Shown here: positions 1 through 7,073 of the stretch, in pieces
Numbering within the stretch: the stretch's first letter is position 1
How the letters are laid out: each line of letters opens with the position of its first letter
From: Thiotrichales bacterium
Lineage (GTDB): Bacteria > Pseudomonadota > Gammaproteobacteria > UWMA-0217
NCBI GenBank assembly: GCA_024763135.1
Contig: JANTGD010000038.1
Span: 1 to 15,602 of the forward strand
Direction of reading: 5' to 3'
Length of the DNA: 15,602 bases
Notes under the pieces: generated by a model
What the model was told of the DNA's origin: nothing
The model's database searches: none
Seen by the model: the letters and a program-made list of their open reading frames with translations, nothing else
Program-made: the position numbers and the translations under genes

Positions 1-673
1 ACATCGACGCGACGCAATCCGCCAAAGTGGCAGGCACCAGCTTATCCCGCGCACCCAGCACAAATAAGGTGGGACAGCTCACCCGGGACATCGCCCCACG
101 ATTGTCCAACTCAGCCAGCAACTCTAAGCCGCCCTTGAGTCCTGCGACTGAGGGAGGATGCGCCTGCAGCGTAAGCTGTAATGTCTGCTTGGCCTGCGCG
201 GCCAGCCCGCCTGCACCCAAGGTTTGCAAGGCAATAAAGCGCTTCAACGCTGCCTGTGGCGCCGCTAGTACTTCGGCGGCAAACTCCGAAAAGTCTGCAC
301 GACGCATGGCGCAGGGCCAGTCTTCGTCCTGGATAAAACGTAAATTACTTGCCACCATTGTTAAGGAAGCGCAACGCTGTGGTGCATAATCCGCCGCCGC
401 CAACGCCAACATACCGCCGAGCGACCAGCCCATCCAGTGAACCCGGCCCAAAGGCGCAACCAGCAGTAACTCATCGAGCAGAGTTTCGATCGGTAGAAAA
501 GCCTGAGCGGGACTGAGACCGTGCCCGGGCAAATCGATCAGCGTTACACGAAACTGTTTCACGAGGGTGGGCAGCATCGGCTCCCATACTCCGGAATGCA
601 TCCCCCAGCCATGAAGTAATACCAAATCAGGGCCTGCGCCTAATTGTTCGACTGCCAGCAATTGCTTCCTCAT
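1..673 (-). CDS. bioH: Pimeloyl-ACP methyl ester carboxylesterase BioH (3' part off the window)
   Basis: Minus-strand reading frame open from an ATG at 673 to the window edge, giving the first 224 residues of an alpha/beta hydrolase. BioH cleaves the methyl ester of pimeloyl-ACP, ending the BioC/FabI-dependent pimelate route to biotin in the cytoplasm. Seen in the sequence: the oxyanion strand LLHGWGMHSGVW (about residues 19-30), DLPGHG (47-52), the nucleophile elbow GWSLGG with Ser84, and the acid GARDKLVP with Asp210. All align well with E. coli BioH (256 aa). The catalytic His and about 30 C-terminal residues lie beyond base 1. The gene starts back to back with plsY. Other bio genes (such as bioC) may follow off the left edge, but that is inference. 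A generic hydrolase is less likely because GWSLGG and the N-terminus are BioH-like. Confidence 0.88.
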   Translation of the reverse strand, partial: MRKQLLAVEQLGAGPDLVLLHGWGMHSGVWEPMLPTLVKQFRVTLIDLPGHGLSPAQAFLPIETLLDELLLVAPLGRVHWMGWSLGGMLALAAADYAPQRCASLTMVASNLRFIQDEDWPCAMRRADFSEFAAEVLAAPQAALKRFIALQTLGAGGLAAQAKQTLQLTLQAHPPSVAGLKGGLELLAELDNRGAMSRVSCPTLFVLGARDKLVPATLADCVASM

Positions 674-743
674 TACCCTAAACGTTTGAATGCGCGTCCT
701 CACGCCTGCCTCGAATGCCCCTTCCAAGCAGCGACAAACACGC

Positions 744-749
744 TAGAAT
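744..749 (+). promoter_or_regulatory. Possible -10 element (TAGAAT) for plsY
   Basis: TAGAAT lies in the bioH/plsY divergent gap, with only a poor -35 candidate (TTCCAA at 722-727, 16-nt spacer). It would put transcription start near 756. That would exclude the ATG at 715 as plsY start and agree with the internal TTG. Weak call based on one hexamer. Confidence 0.25.
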
Positions 750-804
750 AGCGCGCCTCGGCATCAGCCACCAATCAGCCCTCTGCCAAAAACGGGATTC
801 CGCA

Positions 805-1377
805 TTGCTCAATTTTTCGCTCATTCTCCTGTCCTATCTGATGGGTTCTATCTCCAGCGCAATTGTTGTCGCCCGTGTGATGCACCTGCCCGATCCCCGT
901 ACTCAAGGGTCCGGTAATCCAGGTGCCACCAATATGTTACGGGTAGGCGGCAAGCAGGCCGCTGCCATCACTCTGGCAGGTGATTTATTGAAGGGATTGA
1001 TTCCGGTCATCATAGCGCGGCTGTTGCAGGCTCAAATGGACACGCTACTCCTGGTCGCGCTCGCTGCCTTTCTCGGACATCTGTACCCGGTATTTTTTGC
1101 TTTTAAGGGCGGCAAAGGTGTCGCAACTGCCGCTGGCGTACTGATCGGCCTCCACCCCCTTGTCGCTGCAGCCAGCATTGCTACTTGGCTGATAGTGTTC
1201 AAAATGCGGGGCATTTCCTCCTTGGCCGCGCTCAGTGCAACCGCCATCACCCCCGTGTACATCTGGCTCTTTACGCAATCCAGCATCTTCGTGGCCTTTG
1301 GCCTCATTCTCGCCGCTCTGGTCTTCTGGCGGCATCGTAGCAACATTCAAAAACTGCTGCAGGGCACTGAAACTTGA
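805..1377 (+). CDS. plsY: Acyl-phosphate:glycerol-3-phosphate acyltransferase PlsY
   Basis: Inner-membrane enzyme that transfers an acyl group from acyl-phosphate to glycerol-3-phosphate, the first acylation in phospholipid synthesis (PlsX/PlsY route). From the TTG at 805 it is 190 aa, close to the usual ~200. Seen: GSISSAI at residues 14-20, PDPRTQGSGNPGATN (29-43), GHLYPVFFAFKGGKGVAT (91-108) and several hydrophobic membrane segments; these are the three conserved cytoplasmic motifs of the family. The frame is open back to an ATG at 715, which would add 30 hydrophilic residues absent from E. coli PlsY. I prefer 805 because it starts right before the first membrane helix and has GGGA at 794-797, 7 nt upstream. 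A start at 715 remains possible. The gene converges on tsaD with a 52-bp gap. Confidence 0.93.
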   Translation: MLNFSLILLSYLMGSISSAIVVARVMHLPDPRTQGSGNPGATNMLRVGGKQAAAITLAGDLLKGLIPVIIARLLQAQMDTLLLVALAAFLGHLYPVFFAFKGGKGVATAAGVLIGLHPLVAAASIATWLIVFKMRGISSLAALSATAITPVYIWLFTQSSIFVAFGLILAALVFWRHRSNIQKLLQGTET

Positions 1378-1429
1378 GCTTTAATTGCCTCCAGCCATAG
1401 TGCGGGCTCACGATATCAGTTACCCACAG

Positions 1430-2467
1430 CTATCTTACAGTCGCTTCCACTGGCGCAGGCGGGCGCAACTCATCCAATGGCCAGCGAGGCCGAACGTTGA
1501 TGGCCAACCCCGCTTTTTGTCCGCCTTGCAGGCGAAGTAGGCCTGCGTAGGCAATCATGGCGCCATTATCCGTACAAAACTCGGGGCGCGGATAGAAAGC
1601 ATCTGCGCCCAAGGTGCATAGACGATGTCTCAGTGATCGATTCGCACCCACCCCACCGGCCACCACAAGACGCCGCAAACCGCTTTGTTGCAATGCCCGC
1701 GCGACCTTACGCGCCAGCGTATCGACCACTGCATCCTCGAATGCTCTGGCAACATCAGCTTTGTCCTGCTCGGTACCTGCCGTTTTTTGGTAGGTGTTGA
1801 GCGCGAAGGTCTTGAGCCCACTGAAGCTAAAATCAAGCCCCGGGCGATCAAGCATAGGGCGCGGAAACGCAAAACGATCCGCCCTGCCCCTAGCGGCCAT
1901 TCGCGCTACTTCAGGCCCACCGGGATACCCCAACCCCAATAGTTTGGCGGTCTTATCAAACGCCTCTCCTACTGCGTCATCCAGCGTCTCCCCCAGAATT
2001 CGATAACGACCAATTCCATGCACCTCTACCAGCATCGTGTGCCCACCAGAGACCAATAGCGCCAGAAATGGAAACTCGGGACGCTCAGCTTCAAGCATAG
2101 GCGCCAACAGGTGGCCTTCCATATGATGCACCGCCACCGCATCGACTCCCAGCCCCATGGCCAAGGCACGCCCCAAGGACGCACCCACTAACAGAGCACC
2201 AATCAGGCCCGGACCTGACGTATAGGCTACCGCGTCGATCTTTTCGCGTGGTAACTGCGTCTGCGCTAACAAACGCTCGAGCAAGGGAAGCGCTTTGCGG
2301 ATATGATCCCGTGAGGCCAACTCGGGCACCACCCCGCCGTAATCGGCATGGAGCGCTGCCTGAGAATACAAGACATGTCCCAACAGCCCGGATTCACTGT
2401 CAAACAGCGCCAGGCCGGTTTCATCACAGGACGTTTCCAAGCCAAGTATGATCATTGCGTCTGCCAT
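1430..2467 (-). CDS. tsaD: tRNA N6-adenosine threonylcarbamoyltransferase TsaD
   Basis: Catalytic subunit that, with TsaB and TsaE, transfers threonylcarbamoyl from TC-AMP to A37 of ANN-decoding tRNAs (t6A). It is 345 aa; the family is about 340. Seen: GLETSCDETGLALFD near the N-terminus, the metal-binding HHMEGH (His115 and His119), LLVSGGHT (138-144), DDAVGEAFDKTAKLLGLGYPGG, the FSFSGLKT loop, and near the C-terminus FCTDNGAMIAYAG with the metal/nucleotide Asp. It belongs to the ASKHA (actin-like ATPase) fold. Start choice is uncertain: a perfect AGGAGG (complement of 2470-2475) sits only 2 nt before the ATG at 2467 and 14 nt before a second ATG at 2455. The second matches the E. coli N-terminus better (341 aa). 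Divergent from rpsU, as in many gammaproteobacteria. Confidence 0.97.
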   Translation of the reverse strand: MADAMIILGLETSCDETGLALFDSESGLLGHVLYSQAALHADYGGVVPELASRDHIRKALPLLERLLAQTQLPREKIDAVAYTSGPGLIGALLVGASLGRALAMGLGVDAVAVHHMEGHLLAPMLEAERPEFPFLALLVSGGHTMLVEVHGIGRYRILGETLDDAVGEAFDKTAKLLGLGYPGGPEVARMAARGRADRFAFPRPMLDRPGLDFSFSGLKTFALNTYQKTAGTEQDKADVARAFEDAVVDTLARKVARALQQSGLRRLVVAGGVGANRSLRHRLCTLGADAFYPRPEFCTDNGAMIAYAGLLRLQGGQKAGLAINVRPRWPLDELRPPAPVEATVR

Positions 2468-2561
2468 TTCCTCCTAGCTGAATCATGAAGCGAACTACCA
2501 CTCCCCTGCATTCCACGTCCCCCACAAACACTTGCGCATCGTCACAAAGCCCCGTTAACTT

Positions 2562-2589
2562 TTGCATTTTCAGGCTGACTCATTATAAT
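2562..2589 (+). promoter_or_regulatory. Sigma70-type promoter of rpsU-yqeY
   Basis: TTGCAT at 2562-2567 and a consensus TATAAT at 2584-2589 with a 16-nt spacer. Predicted start is near 2596, giving a leader of about 55 nt. This is the best promoter match in the window and fits a highly expressed ribosomal protein gene. Confidence 0.75.
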
Positions 2590-2606
2590 TCGCGGTCCTT
2601 TGACTC

Positions 2607-2626
2607 CGCGGCTCGTCTGCGCCGCG
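2607..2626 (+). promoter_or_regulatory. GC-rich hairpin in the rpsU leader
   Basis: CGCGGC at 2607-2612 pairs perfectly with GCCGCG at 2621-2626 (8-nt loop) inside the predicted rpsU 5' leader, ending 15 nt before the AGGAG ribosome binding site (2642-2646). It could serve RNA stability or translational control. No U-run follows, so it is not an obvious attenuator. Function is inference. Confidence 0.35.
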
Positions 2627-2651
2627 CCTATGCACATTAACAGGAGTATCT

Positions 2652-2867
2652 ATGCCCAGTGTCCGCGTAAAAGAGAATGAGCCCTTTGATATCGCGCTAC
2701 GCCGCTTTAAGCGCAGCTGCGAAAAGGCAGGTATTATCAGTGAGGTACGTCGTAGAGAATTCTACGAAAAGCCCACCGAGACACGCAAGCGCAAGAAAGC
2801 CGCAGCTGTCAAACGCAATCTCAAGCGGATCTCCAAGGATATCAACCGTCGCACCCGTTTGTACTGA
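2652..2867 (+). CDS. rpsU: 30S ribosomal protein S21
   Basis: 71-aa basic protein that matches bS21 over its full length: ENEPFDIALRRFKRSCEKAG (residues 8-27), then VRRREFYEKPTETRKRKK and the C-terminal RRTRLY. S21 is a late-assembling small-subunit protein near the anti-Shine-Dalgarno region and is needed for initiation on structured mRNAs. AGGAG at 2642-2646 lies 5 nt before the ATG. It heads a transcription unit with yqeY (11-nt gap). In most relatives the next gene is dnaG, but not here. Confidence 0.98.
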   Translation: MPSVRVKENEPFDIALRRFKRSCEKAGIISEVRRREFYEKPTETRKRKKAAAVKRNLKRISKDINRRTRLY

Positions 2868-2878
2868 TTATCGATACT

Positions 2879-3340
2879 ATGAGCGCCGCCACACCCTCTC
2901 TTAAAACACGCATCACGGACGCTATGAAGTCCGCCATGAAAAGTGGTGATAAGGAAACGCTGGGTACTATCCGCTTAATGCTTGCAGCGATCAAGCAAGT
3001 GGAGGTGGACACGCGCACCACACTCGACGACCAGAAAATTCTGGCCGTACTGGATAAAATGGTGAAGCAGCGTCGCGAGTCAATCAGCCAGTATCTCAAA
3101 GCCGGGCGCCAAGAACTAGCGGATAAAGAACAGCGAGAAATCGAGGTGATTCAATCCTACCTGCCGGAACAATTGACGCCAGAAGAAATCGCTGAGCTGA
3201 TTGAGCAAACTATTGCAGACACCGGCGCAACGACCCTGCGTGATATGGGTAAGGTAATGGGCCTCCTCAAACCCAAGCTCCAGGGCCGTGCGGACATAGG
3301 AGCGGTGAGTTCACAAATCAAGGCGCGTCTCGGCGCTTAG
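2879..3340 (+). CDS. yqeY: GatB/YqeY domain-containing protein
   Basis: 153-aa YqeY family protein, related to the C-terminal helical domain of the GatB/GatE amidotransferase subunits that contacts tRNA. It is a stand-alone protein of unproven cellular role. Seen: LKTRITDAMKSAMKSGDKETLGTIRLMLAAIKQVEVD at residues 8-44, then MVKQRRESISQYLKAGR and YLPEQLTPEEI, and the terminal DMGKVMGLLKPKLQGRADIG typical of the family. No clear Shine-Dalgarno precedes the ATG at 2879, so translation may be coupled to rpsU 11 nt upstream. A weak CCCC/GGGG hairpin follows the stop (about 3341-3358) but lacks a T-run. Confidence 0.93.
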   Translation: MSAATPSLKTRITDAMKSAMKSGDKETLGTIRLMLAAIKQVEVDTRTTLDDQKILAVLDKMVKQRRESISQYLKAGRQELADKEQREIEVIQSYLPEQLTPEEIAELIEQTIADTGATTLRDMGKVMGLLKPKLQGRADIGAVSSQIKARLGA

Positions 3341-3608
3341 CCCCCCCATTTCAGGGGATCTGACATCGCACCGTTGCCCAGCACCTATTCCCGCCCAATC
3401 AACCACTTCAAAACGGTTCATCAGCGCGAAATTCTCCAAATTGCCGATAGGGCTCTGGAAATCACCAAGTGGGCATTGGCGTGGCGCTCAATGCGCCAAA
3501 AATCCTTCTATTAAGAGTCCGAGTACTAGCCTAGTCACACGATAACCAGTATCTTTAGACGCTCAGACAATCAACCATTTTGTGAACCCATTCTCAGGTA
3601 GATACTCC
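3341..3608. other. Gene-free spacer between yqeY and gltD (probable rearrangement junction)
   Basis: Region of 268 bp with no recognisable gene. It has an open stretch in the yqeY frame (3341-3514) without an ATG and without a family I recognise, and a small nested palindrome at 3476-3499. No convincing promoter for gltD was found. It sits exactly where dnaG normally follows yqeY and where gltB normally precedes gltD. Confidence 0.6.
3476..3499. repeat. Small nested inverted repeat
   Basis: TGGCGC (3482-3487) and GCGCCA (3493-3498) form a 6-bp stem with a 5-nt loop. Overlapping TTGGCG (3476-3481) and CGCCAA (3494-3499) offer an alternative pairing. An A-run follows on the plus strand, so it is not a plus-strand intrinsic terminator. 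Confidence 0.4.
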
Positions 3609-5012
3609 ATGGCAAATCCAATGCAATTTCTTGATGTTCCTCGACAGGATCCGGAAAAAAAAGAGGCCGGCATAAGAATCAAGGAATTCAAGGAGATCTA
3701 TGGACAATTCTCACCCAAAGCCGCGAGCGCCCAGGCTGGTCGCTGTCTTGCCTGCGGTAACCCATATTGTGAGTGGAAATGCCCTGTTCACAACTACATT
3801 CCCAACTGGCTGAAACTGATCGCCGAAGGAAATCTCCACGAAGCGGCCGAGATGTCGCATAAAACTAACTCGCTGCCAGAGATCTGTGGACGTGTTTGCC
3901 CGCAGGATCGGCTCTGTGAAGGCGCTTGCACACTCAATGACGGATTCGGCGCCGTCACGATCGGCGCCATCGAAAAATACATCAGCGATACTGCGCTGGC
4001 GCAAGGGTGGCGCCCAGACCTGTCTGAGGTTGAATCTACCGATAAGAAAGTCGCCATTGTGGGCGCGGGTCCTGCTGGCCTGGGCTGTGCGGACATTTTG
4101 ATACGCAATGGCGTCAAGCCAGTGGTATTCGATCGCTATCCCGAAATTGGCGGCTTACTGACATTTGGCATCCCTCCTTTCAAACTCGAAAAACAGATCG
4201 TGTCTACGCGCCGCGAGATTCTGGAGGAAATGGGGGTTGAATTTCGCCTGAATACCGATGTCGGCAAAGATGTTTCTTTTCAGGAGCTCATTGATGGCTA
4301 TGATGCTGTCTTTCTGGGCATGGGCACCTACACCTACATGAAAGGCGGGTTTCCTGGGGAAGATTTACCGGGGGTGCATGAGGCGCTGCCGTTTCTGATC
4401 TCCAATATCAACCGTGTTATGGGTTTGCAGAAATCCGCAGACGAATTTATCAGTATGCAGGGACGGAGTGTCGTGGTACTCGGTGGCGGGGATACCGCTA
4501 TGGATTGCAATCGGACCTCGATCCGCCAGGGTGCCAAATCGGTGGTCTGCGCATACCGCCGGGATGAAGCCAATATGCCCGGTTCCCGCCGGGAAGTCGC
4601 CAATGCCAAAGAAGAGGGGGTACAGTTTCTGTGGAACAGGCAGCCCGTCGAAATCATTGGTACTGACCGCGTGCAAGGTGTCAAAGTCGTCACCACACAA
4701 CTCGGAGAACCGGACGAGCGGGGTCGCCGCCGACCGGTACCGGTCCCCGGATCCGAAGAAATTATTCCGGCGGACGATGTGATTATCGCCTTTGGCTTTC
4801 GTCCAAGCCCAGCGCCTTGGTTTGCAGAATTTGGCATCGACCTCGATGAGCGTGGTCGCGTTTCTGCAGAACAAGGCGCACATCCTTTTCAGACCACGAA
4901 TCCCAAGATTTTCGCTGGTGGGGATATGGTTAGAGGTTCTGATCTGGTGGTCACTGCCGTATTCGAAGGCCGGCAGGCCGCCGAAGGCATTTTGGACTAC
5001 CTCGGAGTATGA
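3609..5012 (+). CDS. gltD: Glutamate synthase [NADPH] small (beta) subunit
   Basis: The beta subunit of NADPH-GOGAT oxidises NADPH and feeds electrons through FAD and Fe-S clusters to the alpha subunit GltB, which makes glutamate from glutamine and 2-oxoglutarate. Taken as 467 aa (E. coli 472). Seen: two N-terminal cysteine clusters, C46xxC49x4C54x3C58 and C93x3C97x5C103x3C107; an FAD Rossmann motif GAGPAG (152-157); a second dinucleotide motif VVLGGGDTAMD (around 289-298, glycines 292-294) for NADPH; and IFAGGDMVRGSDLVVTA near the C-terminus. The ATG at 3609 has AGGTAG (3596-3601) 7 nt upstream and matches the family start; a GTG at 3582 is less likely. Its partner gltB is not adjacent. The 3' end overlaps or abuts hemE, so the two are probably cotranscribed. 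Related beta-like subunits exist in other enzymes, but the identity to GltD is high throughout. Confidence 0.95.
   Translation: MANPMQFLDVPRQDPEKKEAGIRIKEFKEIYGQFSPKAASAQAGRCLACGNPYCEWKCPVHNYIPNWLKLIAEGNLHEAAEMSHKTNSLPEICGRVCPQDRLCEGACTLNDGFGAVTIGAIEKYISDTALAQGWRPDLSEVESTDKKVAIVGAGPAGLGCADILIRNGVKPVVFDRYPEIGGLLTFGIPPFKLEKQIVSTRREILEEMGVEFRLNTDVGKDVSFQELIDGYDAVFLGMGTYTYMKGGFPGEDLPGVHEALPFLISNINRVMGLQKSADEFISMQGRSVVVLGGGDTAMDCNRTSIRQGAKSVVCAYRRDEANMPGSRREVANAKEEGVQFLWNRQPVEIIGTDRVQGVKVVTTQLGEPDERGRRRPVPVPGSEEIIPADDVIIAFGFRPSPAPWFAEFGIDLDERGRVSAEQGAHPFQTTNPKIFAGGDMVRGSDLVVTAVFEGRQAAEGILDYLGV
5004..5007 (+). promoter_or_regulatory. Ribosome binding site that decides the hemE start
   Basis: GGAG at 5004-5007, inside the gltD 3' end, is 1 nt before the ATG at 5009 (ATGA overlap with the gltD stop) but 10 nt before the ATG at 5018. 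The spacing and the family N-terminus both favour 5018. Confidence 0.55.
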
Positions 5013-5017
5013 GCCTC

Positions 5018-6085
5018 ATGCCAACCCTGGAAAACGATCGCTTCCTGCGGGCGCTGCTGCGAGAACCAGTCGATCGGACACCGATTTGGATCATGCGCCA
5101 AGCAGGGCGCTATTTACCAGAGTATCGCGCTACGCGAGAACAGGCCGGCAGCTTTATGGACCTCTGCCGAAATCCCGAACTCGCCTGCGAAGTGACTCTG
5201 CAACCCCTCCGCAGATTTGCGCTCGATGCTGCCATCCTGTTTTCGGACATTCTTACCATCCCTGACGCAATGGGCCTGGGACTTTACTTTGAACCAGGAG
5301 AAGGCCCACGCTTCGAGCATCCCATCCGCAGCGCCAAAGACGTTAAAACGCTTGGTGTTCCAGACCCTGAGGATGAGCTTGGGTATGTCATGGATGCGGT
5401 GCGTACCATCCGCCGCGCGCTCAATGGCAAAGTCCCTTTAATTGGTTTCTCCGGCAGCCCCTGGACCCTCGCCACCTACATGGTGGAAGGGGGCAGTAGC
5501 AAGGAGTTCGGCAAGATCAAAGGCATGCTGTACAGCGAACCCGATGTGCTGCATCAACTCTTACACACCGTAGCTCAGGCAGTTAGCCGCTATTTGAATG
5601 CCCAGGTCGAAGCAGGCGCCCAGGCACTCATGATTTTCGACACCTGGGGCGGTGCGTTGACTCCACCGGCCTATCGCAGCTTTTCGCTGCACTATATCGA
5701 ACAGATCATCGACCAATTAATCCGGGAGCATGACGGCCGGCGCATTCCGATTATTATGTTCACCAAGGGTGGTGCGCAATGGCTGGAGTGGCAGGCCGCT
5801 GCTGGTTGTGATGCAGCAGGCCTAGATTGGACTATCGATATTGCCGATGCGCGACGACGCGTTGGGGCACAGATTGCATTGCAGGGCAATATGGATCCTG
5901 GAGTCCTCTATGGCACACCCGAGCGGATTCGAGAGGAAGTGGCACGTATTTTACAGGCTTTTGGCCCTCATCCAGGGCATGTGTTCAATCTGGGGCATGG
6001 CATCCATCAACATATCGACCCTGACAATGTGGCGGTGCTCGTCGATGCGGTGCATACACTGAGCGCTCAATATCATACGTTGTAA
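5018..6085 (+). CDS. hemE: Uroporphyrinogen decarboxylase
   Basis: Cytoplasmic haem-pathway enzyme that removes four acetate carboxyls from uroporphyrinogen III to give coproporphyrinogen III. From the ATG at 5018 it is 355 aa (E. coli 354). Seen: RQAGRYLPEY at 27-36 with the two pocket arginines Arg27 and Arg31; FSDILT with the catalytic Asp77; the GFSGSPWTLATYMVEGG block (143-159) with Tyr154; DTWGG; LQGNMDP (288-294); and FNLGHGIHQ with His327, the equivalent of the substrate-binding His of the human enzyme. An upstream ATG at 5009 overlaps the gltD stop by 4 nt, so translational coupling with gltD is likely in either case. gltD-hemE adjacency is common in gammaproteobacteria, normally with gltB in front. 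It converges on the 6106-6732 gene. Confidence 0.97.
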   Translation: MPTLENDRFLRALLREPVDRTPIWIMRQAGRYLPEYRATREQAGSFMDLCRNPELACEVTLQPLRRFALDAAILFSDILTIPDAMGLGLYFEPGEGPRFEHPIRSAKDVKTLGVPDPEDELGYVMDAVRTIRRALNGKVPLIGFSGSPWTLATYMVEGGSSKEFGKIKGMLYSEPDVLHQLLHTVAQAVSRYLNAQVEAGAQALMIFDTWGGALTPPAYRSFSLHYIEQIIDQLIREHDGRRIPIIMFTKGGAQWLEWQAAAGCDAAGLDWTIDIADARRRVGAQIALQGNMDPGVLYGTPERIREEVARILQAFGPHPGHVFNLGHGIHQHIDPDNVAVLVDAVHTLSAQYHTL

Positions 6086-6105
6086 CCCCTGTTCGGCCAT
6101 GGGTT
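6084..6105. terminator. Weak possible bidirectional terminator between convergent genes
   Basis: AACCC (6084-6088) pairs with GGGTT (6101-6105) in the 20-bp gap between hemE and the convergent gene at 6106. The stem is only 5 bp with a 12-nt loop, followed by a short T stretch. Low confidence. Confidence 0.2.
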
Positions 6106-6732
6106 TCAAATCGATGGGCTCACATCCCAATCCCCGGCCTCAGCCTCCAGTAGCGCCTGAACCTCATGCATGCTTGCCCGACGCATTGGCTTGCCATCGA
6201 CTAAACTATTCGGTGCAATGCGTAATCCAGAGCGTTCGAACACGAGTGCTTCGATGGGTACATTCTGCCAATTGAACGCAAACCCGGGGATAGATTCCCG
6301 ACCTTCCCTGGAGAACCCGCGCTCAATCGACTGATAGCGAATGCCCACATCCAGCAGGCGAATGGCAACCATTTTCAAGTCATCAGCAAACAGGTGCAGT
6401 TCGATTTCGGAATACTGATTGGCCGTGCCTTTGAGCACACTGCCCACCAAACGGGCATCAAATTCGCTAAGCAGGCGCATGAGCCCAATTGCCGATTCAC
6501 GTAAGTAACGTAGCAACTCACCATCGCTGGGCTGCGCAAACAAGCGACGCCGTAGCACCACCGCTTGCTCGATATCTGCATGACTGGGGAGATCTCTGGT
6601 TTGCCACAACCCCAGGCGCTCACTGGCTTTGGTTTTAGCCCGCTGGTAATCACGGACCCCCTCTTCCAAAACAATTCGGGCAGCTTCTTCCGCGATTCGT
6701 TGCCGCAGTTTCTGACTGTTATTGCGTGCCAT
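6106..6732 (-). CDS. Conserved hypothetical protein with nucleotidyltransferase-like core
   Basis: 208-aa soluble protein of unproven function. I recall similar 200-220-aa proteins in Pseudomonas and other gammaproteobacteria, some misleadingly labelled UDP-N-acetylmuramate-alanine ligase. Seen: a basic helical N-terminus with EEGVRDYQRAKTKASERLG (23-41), a helical middle (52-92), then GSVLKGTANQYSEIELHLFA (97-116), which resembles the glycine-rich turn plus strand of nucleotidyltransferases. The expected acidic pair DxD is replaced by Glu109/Glu111 (SEIELH). A C-terminal NSLVDGKPMRRAS loop (175-187) is followed by a helix. No signal peptide or membrane segment is visible. The ATG at 6732 has a weak GGAAA 7 nt upstream; a TTG start at 6780 would add 16 residues unlike the rest. 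Convergent with hemE and probably monocistronic. Confidence 0.75.
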   Translation of the reverse strand: MARNNSQKLRQRIAEEAARIVLEEGVRDYQRAKTKASERLGLWQTRDLPSHADIEQAVVLRRRLFAQPSDGELLRYLRESAIGLMRLLSEFDARLVGSVLKGTANQYSEIELHLFADDLKMVAIRLLDVGIRYQSIERGFSREGRESIPGFAFNWQNVPIEALVFERSGLRIAPNSLVDGKPMRRASMHEVQALLEAEAGDWDVSPSI

Positions 6733-6951
6733 GATAATTTCCGAATGTTGATTAACCGACGTACCTTTACTTGGAGGCAATACATAAGAGATCTTAACGG
6801 GTCATAAGATGGCTTGACCGCCCTCCCAAAGGCCTACGGAGAATAGAAAGGCAACAGCTAAAAAGCTGGCTTTGGCTGGATTGTCCGCAGATTCTTACTA
6901 TCAATCGTTGCGTCAATGCTTGCACAATCATTCCCCTGCGCTCAACGGAGG

Positions 6952-6985
6952 GTGTCGCAAAAGTCCGCCCAGGACTTTGCGTCAC
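6952..6985. repeat. Hairpin 1 of the MITE
   Basis: About 14-bp imperfect stem (one mismatch, one bulged A): CGCAAAAGTCC at 6957-6966 region pairs with GGACTTTGCG (6972-6981) around the loop GCCCA. The stem incorporates the left terminal repeat. Confidence 0.6.
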
Positions 6986-6987
6986 GC

Positions 6988-7017
6988 GGAAAGGAAAAAG
7001 TATGATTTTTCCTTTCC
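6988..7017. repeat. Hairpin 2 of the MITE (12-bp perfect stem)
   Basis: GGAAAGGAAAAA (6988-6999) and TTTTTCCTTTCC (7006-7017) are perfect complements around the 6-nt loop GTATGA. A purine-only arm faces a pyrimidine-only arm. Confidence 0.85.
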
Positions 7018-7020
7018 TCA

Positions 7021-7051
7021 CAGAAACAACGTCTTATGATCGTTGTTTCTG
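7021..7051. repeat. Hairpin 3 of the MITE (11-bp perfect stem)
   Basis: CAGAAACAACG (7021-7031) and CGTTGTTTCTG (7041-7051) are perfect complements around the 9-nt loop TCTTATGAT. The loop shares TATGA with hairpin 2 although the stems are unrelated. Confidence 0.85.
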
Positions 7052-7073
7052 GCAGCACTTCCCTGGGCTGCAC

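Noticed and set aside
27..389. 120-codon plus-strand ORF at the left edge
   Set aside because: It is the antisense shadow of bioH, whose motifs are clear on the minus strand.
3476..3499. Hairpin considered as terminator of rpsU-yqeY
   Set aside because: An A-run instead of a T-run follows on the plus strand, and it is about 135 bp after the stop.
3341..3514. 57 codons open in the yqeY frame after its stop, suggesting a readthrough extension or small gene
   Set aside because: No ATG, no ribosome binding site, no recognisable family, and yqeY already ends at its normal length.
4334..4883. Long minus-strand ORFs opposite gltD
   Set aside because: Composition is low-complexity shadow of the GltD reading frame, with no motif of its own.
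4792..5265. 157-codon plus-strand ORF bridging gltD and hemE
   Set aside because: Overlaps two well-supported genes in another frame and has no recognisable domain.
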